64,000 nt of DNA from Terrabacter sp. MAHUQ-38 (GCF_014518425.1 NZ_JACVCU010000005.1:186678-250677), one strand, 5' to 3'; positions 44,989 to 53,626 are shown, counted from the first letter of the stretch. The notes: generated by a model from the sequence alone, not told the origin. Translations and numbers: made by a program.

Positions 44989-45755
44989 GCGGCGACTCCC
45001 ATCGGTACCCACGTGAGGGGCCCGTCGAGACGCGCGCGCAGCATCTCGGCGTATGCCGTGCGCACCGCGCGTGCGTCGGCGAGGAAGGGCGTCGGTTCGA
45101 TCCACTCATCCGGCACGTCCGCCAGGACCGATGCGACTGCCTCGGGGGTCACGAGTGCGGCGAGCTCGTCGTGGCGACGGCCGACGTCACCGGCGACGTC
45201 ACGCAGGACGTGCCTGCTCGCGTCGAACGGCTGCGCCGCGAACCGTTCGGGAGCGGGTGCCTTGCCCGGCCACGAGTGGTGGAAGTAGAGCGCGGCGCCG
45301 TGGTCGATGGTCCACGTGCGGCCGTGCCAGACCAGCAGGTTCGGGTTGGACCAGGTGCGGTCTACGTTGGCCGTCAGGGCGTCGAGCCAGATGATCCGTT
45401 CGGCGAGGTCGGCGTCCGGCGGGCGTGACCCGTCGTAGCCGAGTGAGCCGGGCAGGAAGTCGACGCCGAGGTTGGTGCCGACGGAGGCCGTGAGCAGGTC
45501 CTGGACCTCCTCGTCGGCCTCGTACTTCGCGATGCGCGGGTCGAGCCGGACGACGGCCAGGTCCGGCACGGGCACCTCGAGCAGGCGGGCGATCCCGGCG
45601 ACGACCACCTCGGCGACGAGGACCTTGAGCCCCTGGCCGGCGCCGCGGAACTTGAGGACGTACGTCCCGTCGTCGTCCGCCTCGACGATGCCCGGCAGCG
45701 AGCCACCCTCCTTGAGCGGCGTCACGTAGCGGGTGGCGGTCAGCTCGGGAAGCAC
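44985..45755 (-). CDS. HipA-like kinase-fold protein
   Basis: A 256-residue protein of the HipA-like (HipA_2) group, shorter than HipA. YVLKFRGAGQGLKVLVAEVV supplies the ATP-lobe lysine region, and NVDRTWSNPNLLVWHGRTWT with IDHGAALYFH supplies the catalytic and metal-binding segment. No HipB-type antitoxin is adjacent; instead a DUF3037 gene is coupled to it. GTG 45755 has TAGGCT six bases upstream. Kinase activity is predicted but the target is unknown. Confidence 0.82.
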   Translation of the reverse strand: MLPELTATRYVTPLKEGGSLPGIVEADDDGTYVLKFRGAGQGLKVLVAEVVVAGIARLLEVPVPDLAVVRLDPRIAKYEADEEVQDLLTASVGTNLGVDFLPGSLGYDGSRPPDADLAERIIWLDALTANVDRTWSNPNLLVWHGRTWTIDHGAALYFHHSWPGKAPAPERFAAQPFDASRHVLRDVAGDVGRRHDELAALVTPEAVASVLADVPDEWIEPTPFLADARAVRTAYAEMLRARLDGPLTWVPMGVAA

Positions 45756-45759
45756 GCGG

Positions 45760-47028
45760 TCAGCCTAGTGGCCGCTCCCGGTCGAGCACCGTGGCCCGGC
45801 CCCACAGCCTGCCGAGCAGCGTCGCCGTCGCCCCGTAGAGACACGCGAACGCCACGAGCGGCCACCACGCGAGCCCGGTCGCGGGCAGCACGATCGCGCC
45901 GAGCGCCGCGGCGGCCACCATGCCGGCGTTGTAGACGACGTCGTACGCCGAGAAGGCGCGTCCGAGGAGGTGGTCGTCGACGTGCGCCTGCATGAGGGAG
46001 TCGACGGTGATCTTGACGCACTGCGATGTGAACGAGACGACGAACGCCACCGCGATGATGCTCCACGGCGTGAGGAACGGGCCCAGCACCGCGCAGACGA
46101 GCGCCCCGATCGCAAGCATGCGGCCGGCATACGGCACGGCGGTGAGGCGGGGCGCGAGCCACGGTGTGACGAAGGCGGCCGAGGCGAAGCCCACGGCGGA
46201 GGCGCCGGCCGCGATGCCGAAGCCCACCGGCCCGTGTCCGCCCTCGAAAGGACCACGGAAGAGCAGCAGCGTCTGGAGCAGCAGGAACCCGAAGGGGAGC
46301 CGGGTCACGAACACCAGCACGAGCAGCAGGCGCGCCTTGCGCGGCAGGGTGCGGACCGCCTCGACGAGGCCCGCCACGACGGACCGTGAGATCTGGCCCA
46401 GCGATGGTGCCCCGCTCGTGTCGTCGGGCCCGATGAGAGGTAGACGCGTCGCCGCCCAGGCGGCGACGAGCACGCCGCACACCGCGAGGAGCACGTCGAC
46501 GACGTCGCTGCCGCCGAGGGCGCGCACGCCCGTGCCGACGGCTCCGCCCAGAAGGTACGCGAGCGAACCGCAGGTCGGCGCAACGGAGTTCGCGCTGACC
46601 AGCTGGTCCCGCGTCACGACGTGCGGCATCGCGGCAGCGAGGCCGGCGAGGATGAAGCGGTTGACGGAGAACACGAGCAGGACGAGCGCGAAGAAGGCCG
46701 GGCCCGTCTCCGCGCCGGTGACCAGTCCCGTGACGCCGAGGATCGCCGCCGCCCGGACGAGCTGGCTGACGACGAGGACCCGGCGACGGGGCCAGCGGTC
46801 GAGCAGCACTCCGACGAAGGGACCGAGGGCCGTGTAGGGGAGCAGGACGATCGCGAACGCGATGGCGATGCCGCGCGCGTCAGCCGCCTTCTCGGGGTTG
46901 AAGAGCACGTGGCTGGCCAGTGCGACCTGGAAGATGCCGTCGCTGAACGACGACGTGACGCGGCTGACGAACAGGCGCCGGAATCCGCGGCCCCGGAGCA
47001 GGGTCCACAGGGCGCGCAGGAAGGTCAC
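45760..47028 (-). CDS. MFS transporter
   Basis: A 422-residue protein with about 12 membrane helices. FRRLFVSRVTSSFSDGIFQV lies at the start, and GVLLDRWPRRRVLVVSQLVR is the loop 2-3 motif of the major facilitator superfamily. Resembles drug-export members; substrate unknown. GTG 47028 is seven bases after a -10-like TACGCT. The HipA-like gene starts four bases after its stop. Confidence 0.87.
   Translation of the reverse strand: MTFLRALWTLLRGRGFRRLFVSRVTSSFSDGIFQVALASHVLFNPEKAADARGIAIAFAIVLLPYTALGPFVGVLLDRWPRRRVLVVSQLVRAAAILGVTGLVTGAETGPAFFALVLLVFSVNRFILAGLAAAMPHVVTRDQLVSANSVAPTCGSLAYLLGGAVGTGVRALGGSDVVDVLLAVCGVLVAAWAATRLPLIGPDDTSGAPSLGQISRSVVAGLVEAVRTLPRKARLLLVLVFVTRLPFGFLLLQTLLLFRGPFEGGHGPVGFGIAAGASAVGFASAAFVTPWLAPRLTAVPYAGRMLAIGALVCAVLGPFLTPWSIIAVAFVVSFTSQCVKITVDSLMQAHVDDHLLGRAFSAYDVVYNAGMVAAAALGAIVLPATGLAWWPLVAFACLYGATATLLGRLWGRATVLDRERPLG
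45762..45767 (-). promoter_or_regulatory. Leaderless -10 for the HipA-like gene
   Basis: TAGGCT on the minus strand, six bases before GTG 45755. It overlaps the end of the MFS gene (stop at 45760-45762). Confidence 0.5.
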
Positions 47029-47035
47029 GCGGCAC

Positions 47036-47041
47036 AGCGTA
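47036..47041 (-). promoter_or_regulatory. Leaderless -10 for the MFS gene
   Basis: TACGCT on the minus strand, seven bases before GTG 47028. Confidence 0.45.
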
Positions 47042-47073
47042 CGGTCAGGCAGTCCGCGCGAGGGAGGAGGGCG

Positions 47074-47895
47074 TCAGCGGGCCAGGCGTCCGATGAGGGC
47101 CGCGGCGCAGACGATCCCGGCGACCGCACTGCCGACGAGGACTCCGGCGTCGACCCAGTAGTTCGTCGGCGTGCCGAGCAGCAGCCCGCGCAGGGCGGAC
47201 ACCTCGTAGGTGAGGGGGTTGACGTGGCTGATGACCTTGAGCCAGCCCGGCATCATCTCGATGGGGTACAGCGCGTTCGAGGCGAAGAAGAGCGGCATGG
47301 TGATGGCCTGCCCGATACCCATGAGCCGGTCGCGGCGCAGGGCGACGCCGGCGATGCTGAGCGACAGGCAGGAGAAGAACGCCGCACCGAGCATGACGAC
47401 GACCAAGACACCGAGCAGCCGCAGCGGGTTCCACGTCAGGGCGACTCCCATGACGGCGGCGACGACGATGACGATGACGGCCTGAGCCACGGACCGGACT
47501 CCCGCCGCGAACGCCTTGCCGGCCACAAGAGCGGCACGCGGCGTCGGCGTCACCAGCAGCTTCGTCAGCACGCCGGCATCGCGCTCCCAGATGATCTGGA
47601 TGCCGTAGAAGATCGCGACGAACAGGGCCGACTGCGCGATGACCCCCGGCGCGAGGAAGTCGAGGTACGGGATGTCGCCCGTCGGGATGGCTCTGACCCG
47701 GCTGAAGGTGGTGCCGAAGATGACGAGCCAGAGGACCGGCTGGACGGCGCGGGTGACGAGCTCGCTGCGGTCGTGGCGAAGCTTCTGCAGCTCGACGAGG
47801 CAGAACGTGCCGATGCGCGCGACGAGCAGCCCGGCCCGCGAGCGGGTCTGCCGGTCAGCCCAGACGGCGGGCGGTTCGACGCGTGGCTCGGACAC
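47074..47895 (-). CDS. ABC-2 type permease
   Basis: A 273-residue six-helix permease of the ABC-2 exporter family (VQPVLWLVIFGTTFSRVRAI, SALFVAIFYGIQIIWERDAG and SNALYPIEMMPGWLKVISHV). GTG 47895 has GGGAGG eight bases upstream. The start lies 41 bases inside the ATPase gene, so the two subunits are translationally linked. With the ATPase it forms a DrrAB-like exporter, probably for a drug or lipid. Confidence 0.92.
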   Translation of the reverse strand: MSEPRVEPPAVWADRQTRSRAGLLVARIGTFCLVELQKLRHDRSELVTRAVQPVLWLVIFGTTFSRVRAIPTGDIPYLDFLAPGVIAQSALFVAIFYGIQIIWERDAGVLTKLLVTPTPRAALVAGKAFAAGVRSVAQAVIVIVVAAVMGVALTWNPLRLLGVLVVVMLGAAFFSCLSLSIAGVALRRDRLMGIGQAITMPLFFASNALYPIEMMPGWLKVISHVNPLTYEVSALRGLLLGTPTNYWVDAGVLVGSAVAGIVCAAALIGRLAR

Positions 47896-48664
47896 CGCGC
47901 AGGCCTCCCTTCTCGGCGTCGGCCTCGTCGAGGGTCTCGCCGGTGTGGTGCCGGAAGACGTCCTCCAGGGTTGCGTGGACGCCCGCCGCCGCCTTGAGGT
48001 CGTCGGGCGCGCCGAGGGCACGCAGGGCGCCCTTGTGCATGAGCGCGACGCGGTCGCAGAGCGCGTCGGCCTCCTCCAAGTAGTGCGTCGTGAGCAGGAC
48101 CGTCATGTCGTGGTCCCTCTGCATCTGCGCGACCCGACGCCACACGCTGTCACGCGCGACGGGGTCGAGCCCCACGGTCGGCTCGTCCAGCACGAGCAGC
48201 GCCGGGCGGTTGACGAGTGCCTGCGCGAGCTCGAGACGGCGGACCATCCCCCCGGAGTACGTCGACGCGAGCCGCGACTGGTCGCCGCGGAGGTTGACCA
48301 TGTCGAGCACCTCGTCGACGCGTGCGTTCCGCTCGCGCCGCGGCACGTCGAAGAGCCGGGCGAACCACTCGACGTTCTCGCGGCCCGTCAAGTCACCCTC
48401 GATCGAGAGCTGCTGCGGCACGTAGCCGATCAGGCGCCGCACCAGCATGGCGTGGGTGCGCACGGAGCGCCCGAAGATCGCGACGTCGCCGGCCTGGAGC
48501 GGCAGCAAGGTGTTGAGCAGGCGGATCGTGGTCGTCTTGCCGGCGCCGTTGGGCCCGAGCAACCCGAAGCACTCACCCGGCTCGATCGCCAGGGCCAGGT
48601 CGTCGACCGCGCGGTGCGACCCGAAGCTGTAGGACAGCCCTCGGATGTCGACGGCCGACGTCAC
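47855..48664 (-). CDS. ABC-2 exporter ATPase (DrrA-like)
   Basis: A 269-residue ATPase with Walker A GPNGAGKTT (about 38-46), YVPQQLSIEGDLTGRENVEW, signature YSGGMVRRLELAQALV and LLVLDEPTVGLDPVARDSVW. The C-terminal part extends past the usual end, over the permease start. Its GTG overlaps the MarR stop by four bases (GTGA), giving a three-gene unit marR-ATPase-permease. Confidence 0.93.
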   Translation of the reverse strand: MTSAVDIRGLSYSFGSHRAVDDLALAIEPGECFGLLGPNGAGKTTTIRLLNTLLPLQAGDVAIFGRSVRTHAMLVRRLIGYVPQQLSIEGDLTGRENVEWFARLFDVPRRERNARVDEVLDMVNLRGDQSRLASTYSGGMVRRLELAQALVNRPALLVLDEPTVGLDPVARDSVWRRVAQMQRDHDMTVLLTTHYLEEADALCDRVALMHKGALRALGAPDDLKAAAGVHATLEDVFRHHTGETLDEADAEKGGLRGVRATRRTARRLG

Positions 48665-49182
48665 GGCCGCATCACCGGCTCGGGCTCGGCACGCGGCCCT
48701 GACCCATCGGACTCGTGGACGACGGCGTCGGTCGGCTCAAGCAGGTCGGCGGCGATGCGGGCGATCGTCGGGAGGGCCGCCGCAAGGCGTGAGCGCTCCG
48801 CACTGGTGAGGCCCGCCAGCGCGCTCGCGGTCGCCTGGGCGCGTCGGTCCCGCCACTGCTCGAGCCCGCTCCGGGCCGACGGGGTCAGGTCCAGCCTGGC
48901 CACCCTGCGGTCCTGGTCGTCGCGCTCGCGCTCGAGCACCCCGAGTGCGAGGAGCTGCCCGACGAGCGTCGAGACCGTGTTGGGAGCGAGGCCCAGCACG
49001 CGTGCCGCCTCGGCGACCGCGACGCCGGGGTTGCGTCGCACGACGCGCACCAGCTCCAGCTGCGCACCTGAGAGCGCCAGCTCGGGCAGGGGAGCGCCCA
49101 CGAGACGCCGCGACCGGCGCCGGAGCAGCCCGATCACGTCGTAGAGGTCGTCGGCCAGGTCCACCACGCTGTCATCGTCCAC
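48661..49182 (-). CDS. MarR-family transcriptional regulator
   Basis: A 173-residue winged-helix protein. The recognition region is PGVAVAEAARVLGLAPNTVS (about 54-73), with the wing ERERDDQDRRVARLDLTPSA. It probably controls the exporter encoded immediately downstream and may autoregulate. GTG 49182 lies six bases after TAATCT, so the operon message is leaderless. No clear palindromic operator was found. Confidence 0.88.
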   Translation of the reverse strand: MDDDSVVDLADDLYDVIGLLRRRSRRLVGAPLPELALSGAQLELVRVVRRNPGVAVAEAARVLGLAPNTVSTLVGQLLALGVLERERDDQDRRVARLDLTPSARSGLEQWRDRRAQATASALAGLTSAERSRLAAALPTIARIAADLLEPTDAVVHESDGSGPRAEPEPVMRP

Positions 49183-49188
49183 GCTCGA

Positions 49189-49194
49189 AGATTA
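49189..49194 (-). promoter_or_regulatory. Leaderless -10 for the marR-exporter operon
   Basis: TAATCT on the minus strand, six bases before GTG 49182. A regulator bound here would block the whole operon. Confidence 0.55.
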
Positions 49195-49284
49195 CGTCTG
49201 TCGCAGAGGTGTGGCTAGCTGCGAGACCGATTCGGCAGACGTCCAGCCGCGGCCGCGCGCGTGGTGCGACCTCAGGGAACGAGA

Positions 49285-49323
49285 AGACCCCCGGGCTCCT
49301 GACCTGCAGGAACCCGGGGGTCT
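49285..49323 (-). terminator. Intrinsic terminator of the tRNA-Leu gene
   Basis: Perfect 11-base stem AGACCCCCGGG / CCCGGGGGTCT with a 17-base loop, beginning two bases past the encoded CCA end. On the minus strand it is followed by TCTCGTT. Good match to a Rho-independent terminator. Confidence 0.7.
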
Positions 49324-49325
49324 CG

Positions 49326-49412
49326 TGGTGTCGAGGGGGGGACTTGAACCCCCACGCCCGTTAAGGGCACTAGCACCTCAAGCTAGCGCGTCTGCCATTC
49401 CGCCACCCCGAC
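49326..49412 (-). tRNA. tRNA-Leu (anticodon GAG), CCA encoded
   Basis: On the minus strand the gene starts GTCGGGGTGGCGGAATGGCA, with acceptor arm GTCGGGG pairing CCTCGAC and one G-T. The anticodon arm is CTAGC-TTGAGGT-GCTAG, giving GAG, which reads CUC. A long variable arm (TGCCCTTAACGGGC) marks a class II tRNA. The T arm contains GGTTCAAGTCC, and CCA is encoded. Length is 87 bases including CCA. A terminator hairpin follows, and no integrase or attachment duplication is present nearby. Confidence 0.97.
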
Positions 49413-49552
49413 AAGGTGTGCAAAGGGCTCCTGGGAAACCCTTGCGGCGAGGCGAAACGTTAGCACGGAGGCCGACCAAAAGACCAAACGGCAGGTCCTG
49501 CCGGCCCAGCCCTGCGACCGCCCCGCACGGACGACGGGCGGCCGTGGCGGCA

Positions 49553-49558
49553 TACGCT
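49553..49558 (+). promoter_or_regulatory. Leaderless -10 for the M20 peptidase gene
   Basis: TACGCT ends seven bases before ATG 49566. The hexamer overlaps a copy of the GGCATAC word. Confidence 0.5.
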
Positions 49559-49565
49559 GATCCGC

Positions 49566-50912
49566 ATGAGCCACGACGACGCAGACCGGTCCGTGAACCC
49601 CGCACCGACCCCGGAGGACGAGGTAGCGCGGATCTGCGCCGAGCTCATCCGCATCGACTCGTCCAACTACGGGGACGGGTCCGGCCCGGGGGAGCGCAAA
49701 GCGGCCGAGTACGTCATGAACGAGCTCGCCGAGGTCGGCCTCGAGGGCACCCTTCTCGAGAGCGAGCCGGGCCGCGCCACTGTCGTCGTGCGGCTGGAAG
49801 GGAAGGACTCGTCCCGACCCGGGCTCGCCGTCCACGGCCACCTCGACGTCGTCCCGGCGAATGCGGCCGACTGGCAGGTCGACCCGTTCGCTGCCGAGGA
49901 GCGCGACGGCTGCATCTGGGGTCGGGGTGCGGTCGACATGAAGGACATGGACGCCATGATCCTTGCGAACATCCGACACTTCGCCCGCTGCGGCACGAAG
50001 CCCGCGCGCGACACGACCTTCGTGTTCTTCGCCGACGAGGAGGCCGGCGGCACGTTCGGCAGCCACTGGCTCGTCGACCACCACCCGCATTGGTTCGAGG
50101 GCGTCACCGAGGCGATCAGCGAGGTCGGCGGCTTCAGCGTCACGGTGCCGACAGCCCAGGGTGACCAGCGCGCGTACCTCCTCCAGACCGCCGAGAAGGG
50201 CATCGCCTGGCTGCGTCTGCACGCCCACGGTCGTGCCGGGCACGGCTCGGTCCCGAACGACGAGAACGCGATCGTCCGCCTCGCGGCCGCGATCGGCCGG
50301 ATCGCCGCCCACGAGTGGCCGCGCGAGTACATCGCGTCGGTGCGCGAGCTGCTCGACTCGCTCGGCACGATGAGCGGCATCTCCTCCGCGGGCGATGACC
50401 TCGAGCCCCTCCTCGCGGCCCTCGGCGGTGCCCAGGGCTTCGTGCGCGGCACGCTGCGCGACACCGCCAACGTGACGATGCTCGAGTCGGGGTACAAGCA
50501 CAACGTGATCCCACAGTCCGCGACGGCTGCCGTCGACTGCCGCTTCCTGCCGGGCCACGAGGACGTCCTCATGGACACGATCCGAGAGCTCGCCGGCGAG
50601 CACGTCGAGGTCGAGGTCGTCCACCGCGACGTCGCCCTGGAGGCGCCCTTCTCGGGCGACCTCGTGGAGGCGATGAAGCAGTCGCTGCTGCGCGAGGACC
50701 CGACCGCAGCCGTCCTGCCGTACTGCCTCTCCGGGGGCACCGACAACAAGGCGCTCGGTCGTCTGGGCATCAACGGCTACGGCTTCGCCCCCCTTCGCCT
50801 GCCTGCCGACCTGGACTTCGCGCCGATGTTCCACGGCATCGACGAGCGCGTCCCGGTCGACTCGCTGCGCTTCGGGGCGCGGGTGCTCCGCGACTTCCTG
50901 CGAACCTGCTGA
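49566..50912 (+). CDS. M20-family zinc peptidase
   Basis: A 448-residue dizinc hydrolase. Ligand motifs are VHGHLDVVPA (about 95-104), GRGAVDMKDMDAMI, FFADEEAGG (catalytic Glu pair) and LSGGTDNKAL near the C-terminus. A dimerisation domain lies between (GHGSVPNDENAIVRLAAAIG). It cleaves a peptide, an acylamino acid or a dipeptide; substrate unknown. No signal peptide, so it is cytosolic. Confidence 0.92.
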   Translation: MSHDDADRSVNPAPTPEDEVARICAELIRIDSSNYGDGSGPGERKAAEYVMNELAEVGLEGTLLESEPGRATVVVRLEGKDSSRPGLAVHGHLDVVPANAADWQVDPFAAEERDGCIWGRGAVDMKDMDAMILANIRHFARCGTKPARDTTFVFFADEEAGGTFGSHWLVDHHPHWFEGVTEAISEVGGFSVTVPTAQGDQRAYLLQTAEKGIAWLRLHAHGRAGHGSVPNDENAIVRLAAAIGRIAAHEWPREYIASVRELLDSLGTMSGISSAGDDLEPLLAALGGAQGFVRGTLRDTANVTMLESGYKHNVIPQSATAAVDCRFLPGHEDVLMDTIRELAGEHVEVEVVHRDVALEAPFSGDLVEAMKQSLLREDPTAAVLPYCLSGGTDNKALGRLGINGYGFAPLRLPADLDFAPMFHGIDERVPVDSLRFGARVLRDFLRTC

Positions 50913-50927
50913 CCAGCCCGGCCGGCG

Positions 50928-51113
50928 TCAGGCCGTGCGTTCGACGCGCATGATCCTGCGGCGCAGCCACATCCGCCGCACCCCGCCCTCGTAGATCACG
51001 GTCCGGGCGAGCTCCCAGCGGCCGTACTCGGCGTGCTCACGCACCGCCTGCCGCGCCTGGGCCTTGGACGTGTGGCGGTCGAACGTCAGGACCCGGTACT
51101 CGTAATCCGTCAT
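50928..51113 (-). CDS. DUF5703-family small protein, 61 residues
   Basis: MTDYEYRVLTFDRHTSKAQA begins a 61-residue basic protein whose C-terminus is rich in Arg (MWLRRRIMRVERTA). It matches a short actinobacterial family of unknown function (DUF5703), usually beside an M20 peptidase gene, as here. The ATG at 51113 is the start that gives the family length. Confidence 0.75.
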   Translation of the reverse strand: MTDYEYRVLTFDRHTSKAQARQAVREHAEYGRWELARTVIYEGGVRRMWLRRRIMRVERTA

Positions 51114-51297
51114 CGCGATCCATTCTGGCACCAACCGTGACAGCAAAGAGACCGTATGCCGTGTGTCGGCGTCAGGTCGTCACGGTACCGTCGAGGCGTC
51201 ATCCGACCGCCGCCGCCAACCGCCAGGTGCTGCGGCGCGTCGTGCAGGGGGAACCGCCTGGCCCAGCCCGGCGTCGAGGGCCCAGGAGGTCACACAC

Positions 51298-52089
51298 ATG
51301 AAATGGAACATCCGCCGTACCGCGGCAGCGGTCATCGTCCTTCCGGCCGTGCTCGGCATCGCCGCCTGCGGGAAGAGCGAGACCCCCGCCCCCGCGGGCC
51401 AGACCCAGTCCAGCGGCGCCACCACGACGAGCGAGGCCCCGGCTGCCGGACAGCCGTACAAGGACAAGGCGTCGTTCGTCGCCGCGATGAAGGCCGCCGG
51501 CAAGAATGCGACGACGGCGCACGTCACGATGGCCATGGACGCCGCCGGCCAGAAGATCAACATCAGCGGTGACACCAAGGTCGACGCGAACAACCCGGCC
51601 ATGAAGATGAGCATGGACATGGGCTCGTCCATGAAGCTCGACATGATCCTCGTCGGGAAGAAGGTCTACATGAAGGGCTTCCCCGGCATCGCCGCCGGGA
51701 AGTGGGCCGTCATCGACAGCAACTCCACGATGGGCAAGCAGCTCTCCGAGGCGCTCGACCAGGCCGACCCGACCAAGATGTACGACCAGTTCGGGGCAGC
51801 CCTCACCGACGTGAAGTACGTGGGCGAGGACACCGTCGACGGGGTCAAGGCGTACAAGTACGACCTGACGCTCGACACCAAGGCGATGGCCGACCAGCTG
51901 CCCACCGACAGCGGCACCAAGCTGCCCGACACGATCCTCTACACCGCGTGGCTCGACGAGAAGGACCAGCTGCGCAAGGTCACCTTCAAGCTGTCGGGGG
52001 TCACGGCGGAGATGACGATGAGCAAGTACGGCGAGCCCGTCGACATCACCGCTCCCGCGGCTGCCGACACCGTCAAGGCGCCGATGTGA
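51298..52089 (+). CDS. Lipoprotein, LppX/LprAFG-like
   Basis: A 263-residue protein with a lipoprotein signal peptide (TAAAVIVLPAVLGIAAC, lipid Cys 24), a Thr/Ala/Pro-rich spacer, then a beta-rich domain (MGSSMKLDMILVGKKVYMKG, VDGVKAYKYDLTLDTKAMAD and LRKVTFKLSGVTAEMTMSKY). That domain resembles the LppX/LprG lipid-binding group. It would sit outside the membrane, perhaps carrying a lipid. ATG 51298 has AGGAGGT about eight bases upstream. A strong hairpin follows the stop. Confidence 0.85.
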   Translation: MKWNIRRTAAAVIVLPAVLGIAACGKSETPAPAGQTQSSGATTTSEAPAAGQPYKDKASFVAAMKAAGKNATTAHVTMAMDAAGQKINISGDTKVDANNPAMKMSMDMGSSMKLDMILVGKKVYMKGFPGIAAGKWAVIDSNSTMGKQLSEALDQADPTKMYDQFGAALTDVKYVGEDTVDGVKAYKYDLTLDTKAMADQLPTDSGTKLPDTILYTAWLDEKDQLRKVTFKLSGVTAEMTMSKYGEPVDITAPAAADTVKAPM

Positions 52090-52135
52090 CGCACCCCGTC
52101 CGGCGCGGGTGAACGACCCGCCAACCACGCGTGAA

Positions 52136-52170
52136 CGGTCCCGCAGCGAGCTCGGCTCGCTGCGGGACCG
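52136..52170 (+). terminator. Hairpin after the lipoprotein gene
   Basis: A perfect 16-base stem (CGGTCCCGCAGCGAGC and its complement) with loop TCG, 47 bases past the stop. The U tract is weak, so it may work as an intrinsic terminator or as an mRNA 3' stabiliser. Confidence 0.6.
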
Positions 52171-52228
52171 CCACGTTCCGTGGGCGTTTCGCCGTGCCCA
52201 ATCGGTTCTCTGGTTCGCGTGGGTCGAC

Positions 52229-52234
52229 TACGGT
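52229..52234 (+). promoter_or_regulatory. Leaderless -10 for the Asp-rich protein gene
   Basis: TACGGT ends six bases before ATG 52241. Confidence 0.5.
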
Positions 52235-52240
52235 CGATAC

Positions 52241-52672
52241 ATGACCGTGGACCCGCGCTCCGCCCTCGAGCAGCTCATCGCCGCCCTCGAGCGCCACTTC
52301 GAGGCCGCGAACGCGAGCCGAGACCCAGACCACCCGATGGTGATGGCGGCCGCGCAGGACCTCGCGGAGGCCTTCGACGACTACGACGAGGCGCTCTACG
52401 AGGCGACCGAGGTCGCGACCCCGCTCGCGATCTACGGCGACGACTTCGACGGCCACGAGGACGAGGACGGCACGGAGGGGCGCGTCTACGCCGGGCTCGA
52501 CTCCGACGACTACGTCGAGGACGACGACGAGGACGACGAGGACGACGAGGACGACGAGGACTACGACGACGAGGACGACGACGACGAGGACGACGAGGAC
52601 GACGAGGACGACGAGGACGACGACATCGACTTCGACGACGACGTCACCGACGGAGCCGGCGCCCGCACCTGA
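52241..52672 (+). CDS. Strongly acidic protein with Asp/Glu tail, 143 residues
   Basis: The first about 75 residues are a folded-looking helical domain (SALEQLIAALERHFEAANAS and DLAEAFDDYDEALYEATEVA). The last about 60 residues are almost only Asp and Glu (EDDDEDDEDDEDDEDYDDED). I recognise no family with confidence; related small proteins are sometimes labelled primosomal, which nothing here supports. The acidic tail could mimic nucleic acid or bind cations or basic proteins. The stop precedes the convergent aldo/keto reductase by 11 bases. Confidence 0.68.
   Translation: MTVDPRSALEQLIAALERHFEAANASRDPDHPMVMAAAQDLAEAFDDYDEALYEATEVATPLAIYGDDFDGHEDEDGTEGRVYAGLDSDDYVEDDDEDDEDDEDDEDYDDEDDDDEDDEDDEDDEDDDIDFDDDVTDGAGART
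52511..52630 (+). repeat. GAC/GAG triplet tract encoding the acidic tail
   Basis: A run of GACGACGAG-like nine-base units. Likely prone to length change in multiples of three bases. Confidence 0.7.
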
Positions 52673-52683
52673 GAGCCGGCTCG

Positions 52684-53619
52684 TCAGGCGGAGACGTCGT
52701 CCAGGGCCGCCACGATCTCCGCCGGCAGCAACAGCTCGAGGCTCGCGAGGGCTGACCGCAGCTGCGCCGAGGTGCGCGCACCGACGATCGGGGCCGCCAC
52801 GCCCGGGCGGTCACGGACCCATGCGAGCGCGACCTCTGCGGGCTTGGCCCCGAGGCCGCGCGCGGCCATCGTGACCGCATCGGTCACGCGCGTCGTGTGC
52901 TCGTCGAGGAATCGCTCGGCGAAGCCGGGGAAGTCGGGCGAGGCCGCCCTCGACCCCGACGGGATGCCGTTGCGGTACTTGCCCGTCAGCACGCCGCGTC
53001 CCAATGGCGACCACGGCAGCAGCCCGAAGCCCAGGGCCGTCGCGGCCGGGGCGACCTCGTCCTCGGGGTCACGGCGTACGAGCGAGTACTCGATCTCGTT
53101 GGCCACCAAGGGGATCCGCGCCGACTCGAGCAGGCTGAAGGCGCGCGCCGACTGCCACCCGGAGTAGTTGGACACCCCTACGTAGCGGGCCCGGCCCGAC
53201 GTCGCCGCCCACTCGAGAGCGGACAGCGTCTCGGAGAGCGGAACCTCGTCCGACCACGTGTGCACGAGCCACAGGTCGACGTGGTCGGTGCCGAGGCGGC
53301 GCAGCGACGTGTCGAGCTGGGCCATGAGTCCGCGTCGTGACACGTCGACACGCCGCTCGCCCCCGGCCCGGGAGATCCCGGCCTTCGTGCAGATGACGAT
53401 GTCATCCCGGGGGATCGTGCCGTCGAGCAGGCCACCGAGGATCGTCTCGGCGTCGCCGCCGCCGTAGCCGTATGCCGTGTCGACGAGGTTGCCGCCCGCC
53501 TGCACGAAGGCGCGCAGGTGGTCACCGGCCTCGTGACGGTCCACGGCGTTGCCCCACAGCATGGTCCCGAGGGCGAGCGGTGTGACCGTGAGACCGGACG
53601 AGCCGAGACGCCTGCGCAT
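52684..53619 (-). CDS. Aldo/keto reductase
   Basis: A 311-residue NADP(H)-dependent TIM barrel. Catalytic segments are VDTAYGYGGGDAETILGGLL (Asp/Tyr, about 46-65), ICTKAGISRA (Lys) and HVDLWLVHTWSD (His). C-terminal cofactor contacts lie in AAPIVGARTSAQL. Substrate unknown. ATG 53619 lies seven bases after a -10-like TACCGT. Confidence 0.9.
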   Translation of the reverse strand: MRRRLGSSGLTVTPLALGTMLWGNAVDRHEAGDHLRAFVQAGGNLVDTAYGYGGGDAETILGGLLDGTIPRDDIVICTKAGISRAGGERRVDVSRRGLMAQLDTSLRRLGTDHVDLWLVHTWSDEVPLSETLSALEWAATSGRARYVGVSNYSGWQSARAFSLLESARIPLVANEIEYSLVRRDPEDEVAPAATALGFGLLPWSPLGRGVLTGKYRNGIPSGSRAASPDFPGFAERFLDEHTTRVTDAVTMAARGLGAKPAEVALAWVRDRPGVAAPIVGARTSAQLRSALASLELLLPAEIVAALDDVSA

Positions 53620-53626
53620 GCCCCGA

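Noticed and set aside
49326-49412. tRNA-Leu as an integration site
   Set aside because: No integrase, att duplication or foreign-looking DNA flanks the tRNA in this window.
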